A stretch of DNA of 60,787 bases from Phycisphaerales bacterium (GTDB lineage Bacteria > Planctomycetota > Phycisphaerae > Phycisphaerales > UBA1924): positions 1 through 60,787 of the forward strand of contig CANHCQ010000023.1 of assembly GCA_947459215.1 (NCBI GenBank), read 5' to 3'. The translations under genes and the position numbers were made by a program. Numbering within the stretch: position 1 is the stretch's first letter; each line of letters starts with the position of its first letter. The notes beneath the pieces are model-generated. The model had not been told where the DNA came from, did not search any database, and was given only the letters and a program-made list of their open reading frames with translations. Below, in pieces: positions 17,884 to 30,400 of the stretch.

Positions 17884-17913
17884 CGAGGCCCGCGACTTGC
17901 GTCGCGGGCCTCG
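17884..17913. terminator. 13-bp hairpin, probable bidirectional terminator
   Basis: Perfect 13-bp stem CGAGGCCCGCGAC / GTCGCGGGCCTCG with a TTGC loop, placed between the convergent ends of floA and the PEP-CTERM gene. It lacks a proper T-tract on either side (ACGTTTGTG on the minus side), so it may work as a weak intrinsic terminator or as a 3'-end stabilising stem. Confidence 0.65.
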
Positions 17914-17954
17914 CGTCTATCTCGAGCTATGACTCGGATTGGCTTAAGGAAAAA

Positions 17955-18650
17955 TCAGTTCCGACGCCGGCGGCCGGCAACCAGACCGCCCAGAGCGAGC
18001 AACGCAGCCGAGGCCGGGGTCGGGATCAACTGACCAGCGACGCCCGTCGAGACTTCGCGGAAATCCGCATCCATCATCGAGTTGGCCGGGGTCGCGAGGA
18101 AGATCTGCACAATCGATCCATCCAGCGGCTGCACCGCGATCGGCGCACCCATGCCGAACGACGTCCCGTTCTCACCCGTGAACGGCAGCGCCGCCAGCGG
18201 ATTCGGCGTGAACTCCGCACCGCGGATTGCGCCGTTGAAGAACACCGCCCCGCCGAACATGATCCAGTCGCCCACGAGCCTGCCGCTCAACACGTTCCCC
18301 AGCGTGTCCTTCGCCATGAACGAGCCGTTGCCGCTCGCCTGGTTTCCCACGCGGTTGAAGAAACTGATGTCGATCTGGAAGTCCGCGATCGTGCGGCTCG
18401 TGAACCCCGGGTTGAAGACCGCCGTCCCCGACCCCACGCCCGGAACCAGACTGACGCTGCCATCGGTCTGCAGTTGGTTGTTCGCGGTCGCGACGGCCCG
18501 GAACTGCCCTGTGTCCGGCCCGGCGTTGTACTCGTACCGGCCGGCCAGATTCGTGTACGTGAAGGTCACCATCGGCCCGGCCAAAGCCGCCCCGGTGACG
18601 CTCGCGGCCAACCCGGCCGCCAACGTAAGCTGCACTCGAGTATTCACCAC
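17955..18650 (-). CDS. PEP-CTERM protein, tandem paralogue B
   Basis: 231-aa exported protein. Signal peptide 'LTLAAGLAASVTGAALAGP', beta-rich body starting 'VTFTYTNLAGRYEYN', and C-terminal sorting tail 'IPTPASAALLALGGLVAGRR'. The start is one of two adjacent GTG codons (18650/18647) behind GGGAGAG. It is a clear paralogue of the gene immediately upstream at 18994-19650: shared 'VTFTYTNL', 'GTAVFNPGF', 'GDWIxFGGAxFFNGAI', 'QPLDGS' and 'EVSTGVAGQLIPTPA'. Function unknown; probably cell-surface. Confidence 0.85.
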   Translation of the reverse strand: MVNTRVQLTLAAGLAASVTGAALAGPMVTFTYTNLAGRYEYNAGPDTGQFRAVATANNQLQTDGSVSLVPGVGSGTAVFNPGFTSRTIADFQIDISFFNRVGNQASGNGSFMAKDTLGNVLSGRLVGDWIMFGGAVFFNGAIRGAEFTPNPLAALPFTGENGTSFGMGAPIAVQPLDGSIVQIFLATPANSMMDADFREVSTGVAGQLIPTPASAALLALGGLVAGRRRRN

Positions 18651-18940
18651 TGCTCTCCCATCCTCTCGAAGGACCGGTCAAGACCGGTCGCCTGTTGCAC
18701 CATGCCCCGCGGACGGGGCGCCAAGTCCCGCACCCAAGCCGCCAAGACGCACGGCAACCTCGGGCGCGAGTCTCCCACTCCTCAAACATGCAACAGCCCG
18801 CAGGAACGGCAACGCAAGCGCACGGAAAAACTGGCCCCATCAGGACTTTCGATCCAATCCATGGGGTTTACGGTCCACCAATTGTTATAGGACGTTCATG
18901 CGTTGCGGCCGCGCTGCGGCATCGCGATGTCCAAAATCAC
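18651..18940. other. non-coding spacer between tandem PEP-CTERM genes
   Basis: No convincing gene on either strand. It holds the GTG-start ribosome-binding site of the downstream paralogue and, by position, its promoter; I cannot pick out a confident -10/-35 pair. The next 27 bases form the terminator of the upstream paralogue. Confidence 0.6.
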
Positions 18941-18967
18941 AAAGACCGACCCGAAGGGTCGGCCTTT
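18941..18967 (-). terminator. rho-independent terminator after PEP-CTERM paralogue A
   Basis: Stem AAAG-x-CCGACCC / GGGTCGG-x-CTTT with a 3-base loop, followed on the minus strand by TTTGTGATTTT. It ends transcription of the 18994-19650 gene, so the two paralogues are separately transcribed. Confidence 0.85.
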
Positions 18968-18993
18968 GTGAGACTTGTGAGGAAACTCGAAAC

Positions 18994-19650
18994 TCAGCGG
19001 CGGCGACGGCCGGCGATCAGGCCGCCGAGACCAACCAAGGCCAGCGTGGCCGGGGTCGGAATCAGCTGACCAGCGACGCCAGTCGACACTTCGCTGAAGT
19101 TGTTGTCAAAGAAACCAGCACCCGGAGCGTCCAGGAACAGCTGGACGAGCGAGCCGTCGAGCGGCTGGCCGGGGACGTTGGTGAAGAAGCCACCGGAGCT
19201 GCCGACGAAGGCCGGACCGGAGAAGCTGCTGTTGGAAATCGCGCCGTTGAAGAACGTCGCGCCGCCGAAGTTGATCCAGTCACCCGTGAGGGTGCCGCTC
19301 AGCGACGAGCCGCTGAAATCGGTGATCGTGAAGGTGCCGGAGCCCTGAGCGGTCCCAAACACGTTGTTCTTGTTGAAGACCGAGAGCGACAGCGTGAAGT
19401 TCGCAATGCCGCCCGCGAAACCGGGGTTGAACACCGCGGTGCCAGCGCCGGGGCCGCTGACGCGGGTGACCGAGCCGTCGGTCGACAGCGTCTGGTTGTT
19501 CACAGCGCTCGCGCTGAAGGTGGTCGAGCCGGTGTTGTACGAGCCACTCAGGTTCGTATAGGTGAACGTCACCAGCGGACCTGCCACGGCCGAACCCGCA
19601 AGCATCGCCACGCCCAGCGCACTGAAAGCAGTCGCATTCTTGATTCGCAC
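18994..19650 (-). CDS. PEP-CTERM protein, tandem paralogue A
   Basis: 218-aa exported protein with signal peptide 'ATAFSALGVAMLAGSAVAGP', a Gly/Ser/Thr-rich beta body and the sorting tail 'IPTPATLALVGLGGLIAGRR'. The frame is open 16 codons further upstream, but the GTG at 19650 was chosen because a strong GAGGAAAG lies directly before it and because it puts the signal peptide at the N-terminus. About half of the residues match the downstream paralogue. Function unknown; surface or matrix protein by architecture. Confidence 0.87.
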   Translation of the reverse strand: MRIKNATAFSALGVAMLAGSAVAGPLVTFTYTNLSGSYNTGSTTFSASAVNNQTLSTDGSVTRVSGPGAGTAVFNPGFAGGIANFTLSLSVFNKNNVFGTAQGSGTFTITDFSGSSLSGTLTGDWINFGGATFFNGAISNSSFSGPAFVGSSGGFFTNVPGQPLDGSLVQLFLDAPGAGFFDNNFSEVSTGVAGQLIPTPATLALVGLGGLIAGRRRR

Positions 19651-19653
19651 GTC

Positions 19654-19660
19654 TTTCCTC
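19654..19660 (-). promoter_or_regulatory. Shine-Dalgarno deciding the GTG start at 19650
   Basis: GAGGAAA on the minus strand, with its AGGA core five to six bases before the GTG. No comparable site precedes the in-frame ATG 48 bases upstream. Confidence 0.7.
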
Positions 19661-20326
19661 TCTCTCTTCTCTACCTCAGGTCGTCCTCTCCCACGCACGC
19701 GCGATGCACCGTGGGCGGCCTGAAGTCTTCCTCCGGGAACCTATTGTCACAAGAACAAGCGTTTTTGCAACCCAACTCTGCTGATTTTACAGTTTTTCTT
19801 TCGCAAAACCTGCCTCGATTTCGCGCTTTGTTCGGTCCACCCCGATTATCTCGTCGCCATCGCCTTCGCAGAGGTCCGCGGCCGTGCCTCGGACACGTCC
19901 GAGAACACGAAGCTGGCCCAACTTTCTCGTCACTCAACCATTCCGCGACGCTCCCTGGCTCTCGCTTGGCCCCTCACAAGTCGTGTGGGGCGGCCCGACG
20001 TTCGTGTCGGGTTCTCGCGTTCGGTCCGCTCGCCGCTGGCGATTGGTGCGGACCGGATGGCCAATGTGCGTCGCGATCAGTCGAGCAGCGTCCGAACTAA
20101 TCCGTGTTCAGACGCCCGGCAGGGCTCCCTCCCGCTGCCGAGGAGTGACAAGTTTCTCGACCGGGCATCAGCGGCGACGCCCGATCGTCGCGGACTCGAT
20201 CGCTCGAGCCGCGGGCCTCTGCGAAGACAATGGCGCGGCGGGCGCCGAAGTCCTCCCCCACTTCCCAGTTCCCGGCATCCCCCCACCGCCCCCACCGCTC
20301 TTCCCACCGGGACCACCAGTCCCGAG
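19661..20326. other. long intergenic region without a recognised gene
   Basis: About 670 bp between the start of PEP-CTERM paralogue A and the nrdJ terminator. Frames here have atypical composition and no recognisable product. The first 150 bases are AT-rich for this genome (19740-19830, for example 'CTGATTTTACAGTTTTTCTT'), consistent with a promoter region for the PEP-CTERM gene. A small hairpin CCCGAC/GTCGGG lies near 19995-20012. No tRNA or riboswitch is apparent. Confidence 0.6.
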
Positions 20327-20358
20327 AAAACACGACGCGACGTTTCCGTCGCGTCGTG
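20327..20358 (-). terminator. rho-independent terminator of nrdJ
   Basis: Perfect 11-bp stem CACGACGCGAC / GTCGCGTCGTG with a 6-base loop, followed on the minus strand by TTTTCTC. It lies 11 bp after the nrdJ stop codon. Confidence 0.92.
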
Positions 20359-20369
20359 CGAAGTTCGAT

Positions 20370-23933
<3,564 letters not shown>

Positions 23934-24018
23934 GGAGTTGTCCGTACGTGGGGCTTTGTCTTCGGTCGAGAAGAAAACATCAAGACACGGGACATCGAGG
24001 TGGGTCGATGCCCGCGTT

Positions 24019-24597
24019 TCAGTCAACTTTCGGGAGTGTCAATCCAGACTGATCCTGGTACTTGCCGGCCTTATCCGCGTAGCTCTTCTCACAGACGTCA
24101 TCCGCCTTCAAGAAGATCAACTGCGCCACGCCCTCGTTCGCGTAGACGCGTGCCGGCAGCGGCGTGGTGTTGCTGATCTCGAGGGTGACCTTGCCGCGCC
24201 ACTCGGGTTCGAGGGGCGTGACGTTCACGATGAGGCCGCAGCGGGCGTACGTGCTCTTGCCGACGCAGATGGCGAGGATGTCGCGGGGGATGTCGAGGTA
24301 CTCGACAGTCTCGCAGAGCGCGAAGCTGTTGGGCGGGATGATGACGTACTGCTTGTCGGCGGGGCGATCGGCGACGTCGACCTCGATCATCATGTCGTCG
24401 CTGAAGGCCTTGGGGTCGACGACGGCGATGTCGCCGGAGTGGGTGGCGGGGGTGAAGATCTTGAAGTGGGTGCCGACGCGGACGTCGTAGCCATAAGACG
24501 AGACGCCATAGGAGATCTTGCCCGGGCGCTTCACGGCGTCCTCGAAGGGCACGATCTTGACGTGCTTTCGGATCTGCTTGTCGGACAGAACGGGCAC
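24019..24597 (-). CDS. dcd: dCTP deaminase
   Basis: 192-aa enzyme converting dCTP to dUTP, the precursor supply for dTTP. The start region '[11 protein letters not shown]' and the core '[20 protein letters not shown]' with '[20 protein letters not shown]' match the family, including the catalytic Glu in the 'LEISN' strand; the length matches E. coli Dcd (193). Two alternative starts lie upstream (TTG 24615, GTG 24606); GTG 24597 was chosen because GGAG sits eight bases before it and because it gives the canonical N-terminus. Forms a deoxynucleotide operon with nrdJ. Confidence 0.95.
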   Translation of the reverse strand: MPVLSDKQIRKHVKIVPFEDAVKRPGKISYGVSSYGYDVRVGTHFKIFTPATHSGDIAVVDPKAFSDDMMIEVDVADRPADKQYVIIPPNSFALCETVEYLDIPRDILAICVGKSTYARCGLIVNVTPLEPEWRGKVTLEISNTTPLPARVYANEGVAQLIFLKADDVCEKSYADKAGKYQDQSGLTLPKVD

Positions 24598-24916
24598 TGA
24601 ACACACTCCGATCAAAACGGCGAGAATAGCGACGCAGACCCCAGCCGTGCGTCACGCCACGGCGTCACAAACCGAACTTTCTCTGAGCGTCTCCCCGCAG
24701 AATCCTGACCCGCGAATCCGGTGGAAGAGCCGCGGTACGGGCGTTCACGACACGCTCGGACCGGCGAGACAGGACCCAGAGCATACCACTACAGATCGTA
24801 GGTGCAAGCCATCGAAGCCCCAAAATAGTGTGCCCCGGGTGTGCAGATTCTGTCAAGAACGCGCAAGAATTGGTTCGGAGTTGACTTGCGCGCTCCGTGA
24901 AATTTCCGGTTTCGAG

Positions 24917-24925
24917 TTATCCACA
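24917..24925 (+). promoter_or_regulatory. consensus DnaA box
   Basis: TTATCCACA, a perfect match to the known DnaA-box consensus TTATNCACA. It lies about 320 bp upstream of the dcd-nrdJ operon. DnaA is known to regulate ribonucleotide reductase genes in some bacteria, so a regulatory role is plausible; a single 9-mer can also occur by chance. Confidence 0.4.
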
Positions 24926-25296
24926 GCTGCAACCGACAGACACCGACACGAACCGCCAAGATCTGTCAGGTGACTATTCGCACGCGGCGTTTGGTTTGTT
25001 CGGGTATCCGGCGGTTTTGCAGGGCTTTGGAGCCCTGCCCCGTCAGGGCGCCCCATTGTCCGCGATCCGCCCGTGCCTGCACCCCAGGCCGCCCCGATTC
25101 CGTTCGCTTTCGAGAGTTTTCGTCTCCGCGGCGATTCACTGCAACGCCCGAGCCCGGAGATTTCGTACAGTCTGCCGCCCGGTTGAGGCCGCGGTGCTCG
25201 GCGGACGGGCCACGCGGAGCCGGATTGCCCGTCCGGCCCTGGTCTTGAGACTTGGGCGAAACCACCCGCGTGCGCGGGCCACATGGCGTTTGCATC

Positions 25297-25301
25297 GGAG
25301 G
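25297..25301 (+). promoter_or_regulatory. Shine-Dalgarno deciding the start at 25313
   Basis: GGAGG eleven bases before the ATG at 25313. The alternative ATG at 25283 lies upstream of this site and has none of its own, and would put ten extra residues before the lipoprotein signal. Confidence 0.7.
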
Positions 25302-25312
25302 TCGCTTTGGCG

Positions 25313-27265
25313 ATGAGAAGCGGTGTCGTCGGCGTCGGCTTGGTGGGTCTGATCGGCGCACTCGCGATGCTGCACGGCTGCAGCGCCGACGAGAAGCCAA
25401 AGCCGCGCCAGGTCGCCCCCGTCGTCCGCGATGTGCCCCCGCCGCTGCGCGGAACCGTCGGCACCGAGGCATCCCTGCTGAACGTGCGGCCGGTGCTGAT
25501 CAGCGGCTATGGCGTCGTCGTCGGCCTGAAAGGCACCGGAGGCCAGCAGCTCGATGAGGGCATTGCGGCTGTCGTCGAGCGGGAGATGGGCCTTCGTGGC
25601 ATCACCGGCTCCGCCGATTACAAATGGGGCGGCGTGGACAACATCACCCCGCGCGAACTGCTCCGCGACAAAAACGTTGCCGTCGTGCTTGTCCAGGCCG
25701 CGGTCGCACCCGCGGCTCCCAAGGGCTTCCGCTTCGACGTCTATGTCAAGGCGCTCAACGCCAGCAGCCTGGAAGGCGGTCGCCTCTGGTCCACCGACCT
25801 CCAGCTCGGGCAGGTCCGCCCCTCCGGCGGCCCCAAGGCCCGAGTCATCGCCCGCGCCGGCGGCCCGATCTTCATCAACCCTTTCGCCGATCCCGGGAAA
25901 GAAGGCCTGGGCGTCACCGCGACCTCCGGCCGCGTTCTTGGCGGCGGAGAGATGATCCAGCCGCTCCCGCTGGAGTTCGTACTCGACAACAACTTCCACG
26001 CCCGTGCCAAAGCCATCACCAGCGCGATCAATTCCCGCTTTCCCGACGAGACGCCGGAACGCGCTCCCGTCGCCCGAGGCCGCAGCGGACAAACCGTGGA
26101 ACTCTCCATCCCCGAGGAGTATCGCGGCGACCCGGTCCGCTTCCTTGAACTCGTGCAGTACGTCCAGATCGACGGCCCGCTCGAGCGCTACGCCCAGCGC
26201 TACGTCGAAGGCGCCAAGGCCGAGCCCTATCTCTCCAACGAGCTTTCTCTGTGCATGGAAGCCCTCGGCGAGCAGACGCTGCCCATCGTCCGCGAGCTCT
26301 ATGAGTACAACGAAATCGCACCCCGCATGGCCGCACTGCGGGCCGGCGCACGCTTGAGCGACCCTCTTGCGGCCGAGCCCCTCAACCGCGTGGTCAAGAT
26401 CGCGCGCGGCGCCGAGCGGCTCGACGCCATCGCGCTCCTGGGCGAGATCAACGCCGGCCCGACCGTGGACATCGGCCTGCGCGAGTTCCTCAAGCAGCCG
26501 CAGCTGCTGATCCGCATCGGTGCGTACGAGGCCCTGGCCCAGCGTGCGGAGCGGGCCCGCCTGAACCGCCTCATCCGCGAGCAGTACACCAACCCCGATC
26601 CCAACGCCATCCGCCTCAGCCCTTCTGCGCTGCAAGTCCTTGCCGAATCAGATATTCCAGCCGGCTCGCTGCAGGGAGTCAGCCGTAAGCGACTCGATGG
26701 CGAGTTCTTCCTCGACCGCGTCGAAGGCGGCGATCCACTCGTGTATGTCACCCAGCAGGGCACCCCCCGTCTGGTCGTCTTCGGCGATGAACCCAAACTC
26801 GTCAAGCCGCTGCTCGTCTCCGCGTGGGACGACCGTCTGCTGATCGACGCGGAATCCGAGAACGCGCCGATCCGACTGATGTACCGAGATTGGAAGTCCG
26901 GCTTCGTGACCAAGCAGGAAGTCGACGCCGATCTCACGAAATTGATCGAGTTCTTCGCCCACAAGCCCACCCCCGAAGACCCGCGCCCGGGCCTGGGCAT
27001 GAGCTACAGCGAGGTCGTCGGCGCCCTGTACGCCATCCACCGCTCCGGCGGCATGAACGCCAACTTCGCTACCGAACGCGATCGCCTGATGGCCGCTCTC
27101 AACTCGCTTTCTGCCGGCACGCGACGCGAGCGCCCGGAGACCACCACGGACCGCCCCGAGGTCGTGGTCCTCGAATCGCCCGCCGCCGCACCCGTCAAGC
27201 CGCAGGGCGAGGAAGGCCTCAAGCCGATCGTGATCCCCATCCCGCGCGAGGTGAAGAAGAAGTAG
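25313..27265 (+). CDS. FlgI-like (flagellar P-ring related) lipoprotein
   Basis: 650-aa exported lipoprotein: signal sequence with lipobox 'LHGC' (Cys23). Residues about 60-300 are recognisably related to FlgI: 'LISGYGVVVGLKGTG' corresponds to FlgI 'LIGYGLVVGLNGTGD', 'RDKNVAVVLVQAAVAP' to the 'KNVAAVMVTA' strand, 'DVYVKALNASSLEGGRLWST' to 'DVTVSSLGDAKSLQGGTLL', followed by an 'RAGGPIFI' strand. The remaining 350 residues have no counterpart in FlgI (about 370 aa in total) and look like a helical plus beta region. No other flagellar gene is in the window, and real FlgI is not a lipoprotein, so this is probably an envelope protein that uses the P-ring fold for another job. Confidence 0.8.
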   Translation: MRSGVVGVGLVGLIGALAMLHGCSADEKPKPRQVAPVVRDVPPPLRGTVGTEASLLNVRPVLISGYGVVVGLKGTGGQQLDEGIAAVVEREMGLRGITGSADYKWGGVDNITPRELLRDKNVAVVLVQAAVAPAAPKGFRFDVYVKALNASSLEGGRLWSTDLQLGQVRPSGGPKARVIARAGGPIFINPFADPGKEGLGVTATSGRVLGGGEMIQPLPLEFVLDNNFHARAKAITSAINSRFPDETPERAPVARGRSGQTVELSIPEEYRGDPVRFLELVQYVQIDGPLERYAQRYVEGAKAEPYLSNELSLCMEALGEQTLPIVRELYEYNEIAPRMAALRAGARLSDPLAAEPLNRVVKIARGAERLDAIALLGEINAGPTVDIGLREFLKQPQLLIRIGAYEALAQRAERARLNRLIREQYTNPDPNAIRLSPSALQVLAESDIPAGSLQGVSRKRLDGEFFLDRVEGGDPLVYVTQQGTPRLVVFGDEPKLVKPLLVSAWDDRLLIDAESENAPIRLMYRDWKSGFVTKQEVDADLTKLIEFFAHKPTPEDPRPGLGMSYSEVVGALYAIHRSGGMNANFATERDRLMAALNSLSAGTRRERPETTTDRPEVVVLESPAAAPVKPQGEEGLKPIVIPIPREVKKK

Positions 27266-27454
27266 CCCAGATCCGCCGGCTTCGACACCCGATGAAAACC
27301 GGCGAAATCTGTGTGAAAACGCCGTCGGTGTGGTATCATCCGCGTTCGGTCGGGGAGCGGCTCGCGCTCCCGTGCAGGCTCATGGAATGAGCTGCGGCCG
27401 GGAAGCTCGCGACGACGCGATCTCCCGCCGCCCGCGACAGGAGGTTGCCACTAC

Positions 27455-30400
27455 ATGCGTCTGGTCAAGCTCACGCTCCACGGCTTCAAGTCCTTCGCGG
27501 ACCCCACCGAGTTTCATTTCGACGAACAGGTCACCGGCATCGTCGGCCCCAACGGCTGCGGCAAGAGCAACGTCGTCGACGCCATCAAGTGGGTGCTCGG
27601 TGAGCGCAGCAGCAAGAGCCTCCGCGGTCAGGAGATGCTCGACGTCATCTTCGCCGGCAGCGCGGGCCGCAAGCCCGCCGGCATGGCGAGCGTCACGCTC
27701 ACGTTCGAGAATCCAGTGAGGAGTGGAGCAGGGGAGCAGGGGGGCACTGGAGCAGGGGAAGAGGCCAAGGCAGCGAACGAAGCAGAGCCCGGAACGGCCG
27801 AGGCCGACCAAGCGCTGGTCGCGGCGGCGGCCTTGAAGCTCGTTGAAGAAGAAGCCCTCGCCGAGAGCGAAGGCTCCATTGTCGATGTCTCACAGAAGGG
27901 CAAGCGTGGCCTGCCCATCGATAGTGACATCGTTGAGGTCGAACGCCGCCTCTACCGCGACGGCGACAGCGCATACCTGATCAACGGGCGGAAGGCGCGC
28001 CTGCGCGATATCCGCGAGCTCTTCCTCGACACTGGCATCGGCGCCGACGCCTACTCGATCATCGAGCAGGGCAAGGTCGATCGCATGCTGCTCGCCAGCC
28101 CGCAGGAACGCCGGGCGATCTTCGAGGAAGCCGCGGGCATCGCCAAGTACAAGCAGCGCCGCATCGAGGCGACCCGCAAGCTCGAGAAGACCGAGCAGAA
28201 CCTGCTCACCACGCGCCAACAGCTCGAAAGCACCGAGCGGCGTCTGCGGCTGGTGAAGGGACAAGCGGCAAAGGCCCGCAAGTTCCAGACGCTGGACGCG
28301 GATCTCAAGTCGTGGCGCACGTCTCTGGCCTTCGAGCAGTACGACGATCTGCGTCAGCGACTCGAAGGCTTGACCAGCCGCCAGGCCGACCTCGAAACCC
28401 GCCGCAACGAAGCGAACGCTTCCCTGGCCGAGTTCGAGATCGCGCGCCAGGCGTGCGACGAGGATCGCAACGCCAAGCAGGTGGCCAGCCGCACCCTCGA
28501 TCAGGAACGCCTGAACGTCGCGTTCAGCGCCTCGCAGGCGAGCCAACGCCGCGAGATGACGCAGCGGGCACTCGATGACCTGCTCACGCGGCTGGAGAAC
28601 GACAAGACGCGTCTGACAACCATCGACATCGAACTGACGAGGTTGGGATCGGCGCTGGCCGAGACGAGCGACGCGCTCGCCGAGCATTCCGAAAAGCGCG
28701 ACGAGATGGAACGCTCGATGCAGGCCCTCGCCTCGGAGCGATCGGCGCTCAGCGGCGACGTGCAGGACCTCGAGTCACAGGCCGCACAGAAGCGCCGCGC
28801 CATGCAGGAGATCGACCGTGAGCGCGCCGGCCTCATCGCCTCGGCCGACGCGGAGGACCGCCAGGCCACGAACCTGAACGAGCAGATCGCCGGCGTGGAA
28901 CGGCGACGGTCGCAGATCGAATCATCGCGGGCAACGCTGGAAGAGAACCGCGAAGCGGCGGCGAGCGCGATCACGGCGCAGACCGAACGGCTCAAGCACT
29001 TGGAAACCGACCTTGCCGCATCGAGCGGCGAGCTTGAGGGCCTCAGCGGCGGGCGCGAGACGCTGACCAAGCGTGTCTCCGAACTGCAGCAGGACATCGC
29101 ACGCGTGGAAAGCCGTCGGGCGACACTGCGCGAGATGAGCGAGAAGCACGTCGGGTATGCCGATGCCGTGCGATCGGTCCTGCAGGCGCGAGGCGAGGGC
29201 CGCTTCGCGGGCGTCGTCGGCGCTCTGGCCGACCTGATTGATGCCGAGGCATCGGTGATGCACGCTGTGGAAGCGTCGCTGGGATCGACCCTGCAAGCGC
29301 TCGTCGTCGAGTCCGCGTTGGCGTTGCCCTCGGCCGACGAACTCGCGAGCCTGGAAGGCCGCGTCACCTTCCTGCCCCTGGACACCGTTGGCCGCAACGC
29401 CGCGGAGTTCCCGGGCAGCATCCGCGAAGTCGATCCCACGCTCGCCACCCGTGTTGTGCGCCTCGGCAGCCTCGTCAGCGGGCGGAGCGACGCGCTCACC
29501 GGCGCGATCCAGTCGCTCCTGGGCGAAACCTATCTGGTCGAATCGCTCGACAACGCGATCATGCTGAAGGCCAGCGGCGTTGTGCCGGTCACGGCTCGCT
29601 TCGTGACCCGCGGCGGAACGGTGCTCGAAAACGACGGCCGCGTCGTCGCCGGGCCCCTCGGGGCCGACGGCGCCTCGGGCGTCGGCGTGCTCGAACGCCG
29701 CGAAGAACTGGCTCGCCTGGACGATCAGGCAACCCAGACCCGCGCCCTGCTCGACGCCGCCAAGAGCGAGCTCGCGACGGTCAGCCAGGCCGCGGCTCAG
29801 GTCAGCGAACGCTGCGGCGAACTCCGCAAGCAGCTCCAGGAAGCGCAGCGCGAAGCGATCAGCAAGCAGTCATCGCTTGATCGCTTCTCGGCGGACCTTG
29901 AGCGTCTGGCCCGTGATCTTGCCGACACGACGCAGCAGCACGATGCTCTCACGCAGCGTCGCGAGCGCCTGACACGCGAATCGGGCGACCTGCGGGCCAA
30001 GGCCGCGAGCCTGGCGTCGCTGCTCGAAGATCAGGCCGTCGCGGTGCGCGAGGCCGAGTCGAAGGCAAGCGAAGCCCGTGCCAAGGTTGAAGCGATCCAG
30101 GAGAAGTACACCCAGGCCCGCGTCGAGGTCGAGCGATTCAGCGCCCAAGCGAGTGCGGCACGCCGCGAGCTTTCTCGCCTCGAGCTGCAGCGCGACGAGC
30201 AGGAACGCTCCCGGCGCGAGTTCCAGCAGCACCTCGAGACCGGCCAAAGCAAGATCAGCGAGTTCCAGGAGCAGATCGCGGCCTGCGAAACCCAGATCGC
30301 CGCTGCGACCGTGCAGCTCGCGGAGGTGACCGCACGGGCGGAGCTGGCTTCCAAGGAGTTCTCCGACGCGGGCGAATCGCTCGTCGCCATCAGCGATCAG

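Larger units (their letters stand above)
24598..25312. other. long divergent intergenic region with one DnaA-box-like site
   Basis: About 715 bp between the starts of dcd (minus) and the FlgI-like gene (plus). No frame in it encodes a recognisable protein. It must contain both divergent promoters. The notable element is an exact consensus DnaA box at 24917-24925; no others, no AT-rich unwinding region and no dnaA/dnaN are visible, so it is not called an origin. The segment around 24790-24930 is less GC-rich than its surroundings. Confidence 0.65.

Noticed and set aside
23934..24018. Cobalamin riboswitch before nrdJ
   Set aside because: The 85-bp dcd-nrdJ gap is too short for the aptamer and contains no B12-box-like sequence.
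24598..25312. Replication origin
   Set aside because: Only one DnaA box, no AT-rich unwinding element, no dnaA, dnaN or gidA nearby.
24853..25464. Minus-strand frame in the dcd/FlgI-like gap
   Set aside because: It overlaps the FlgI-like gene's signal peptide antisense, and its composition is not protein-like.
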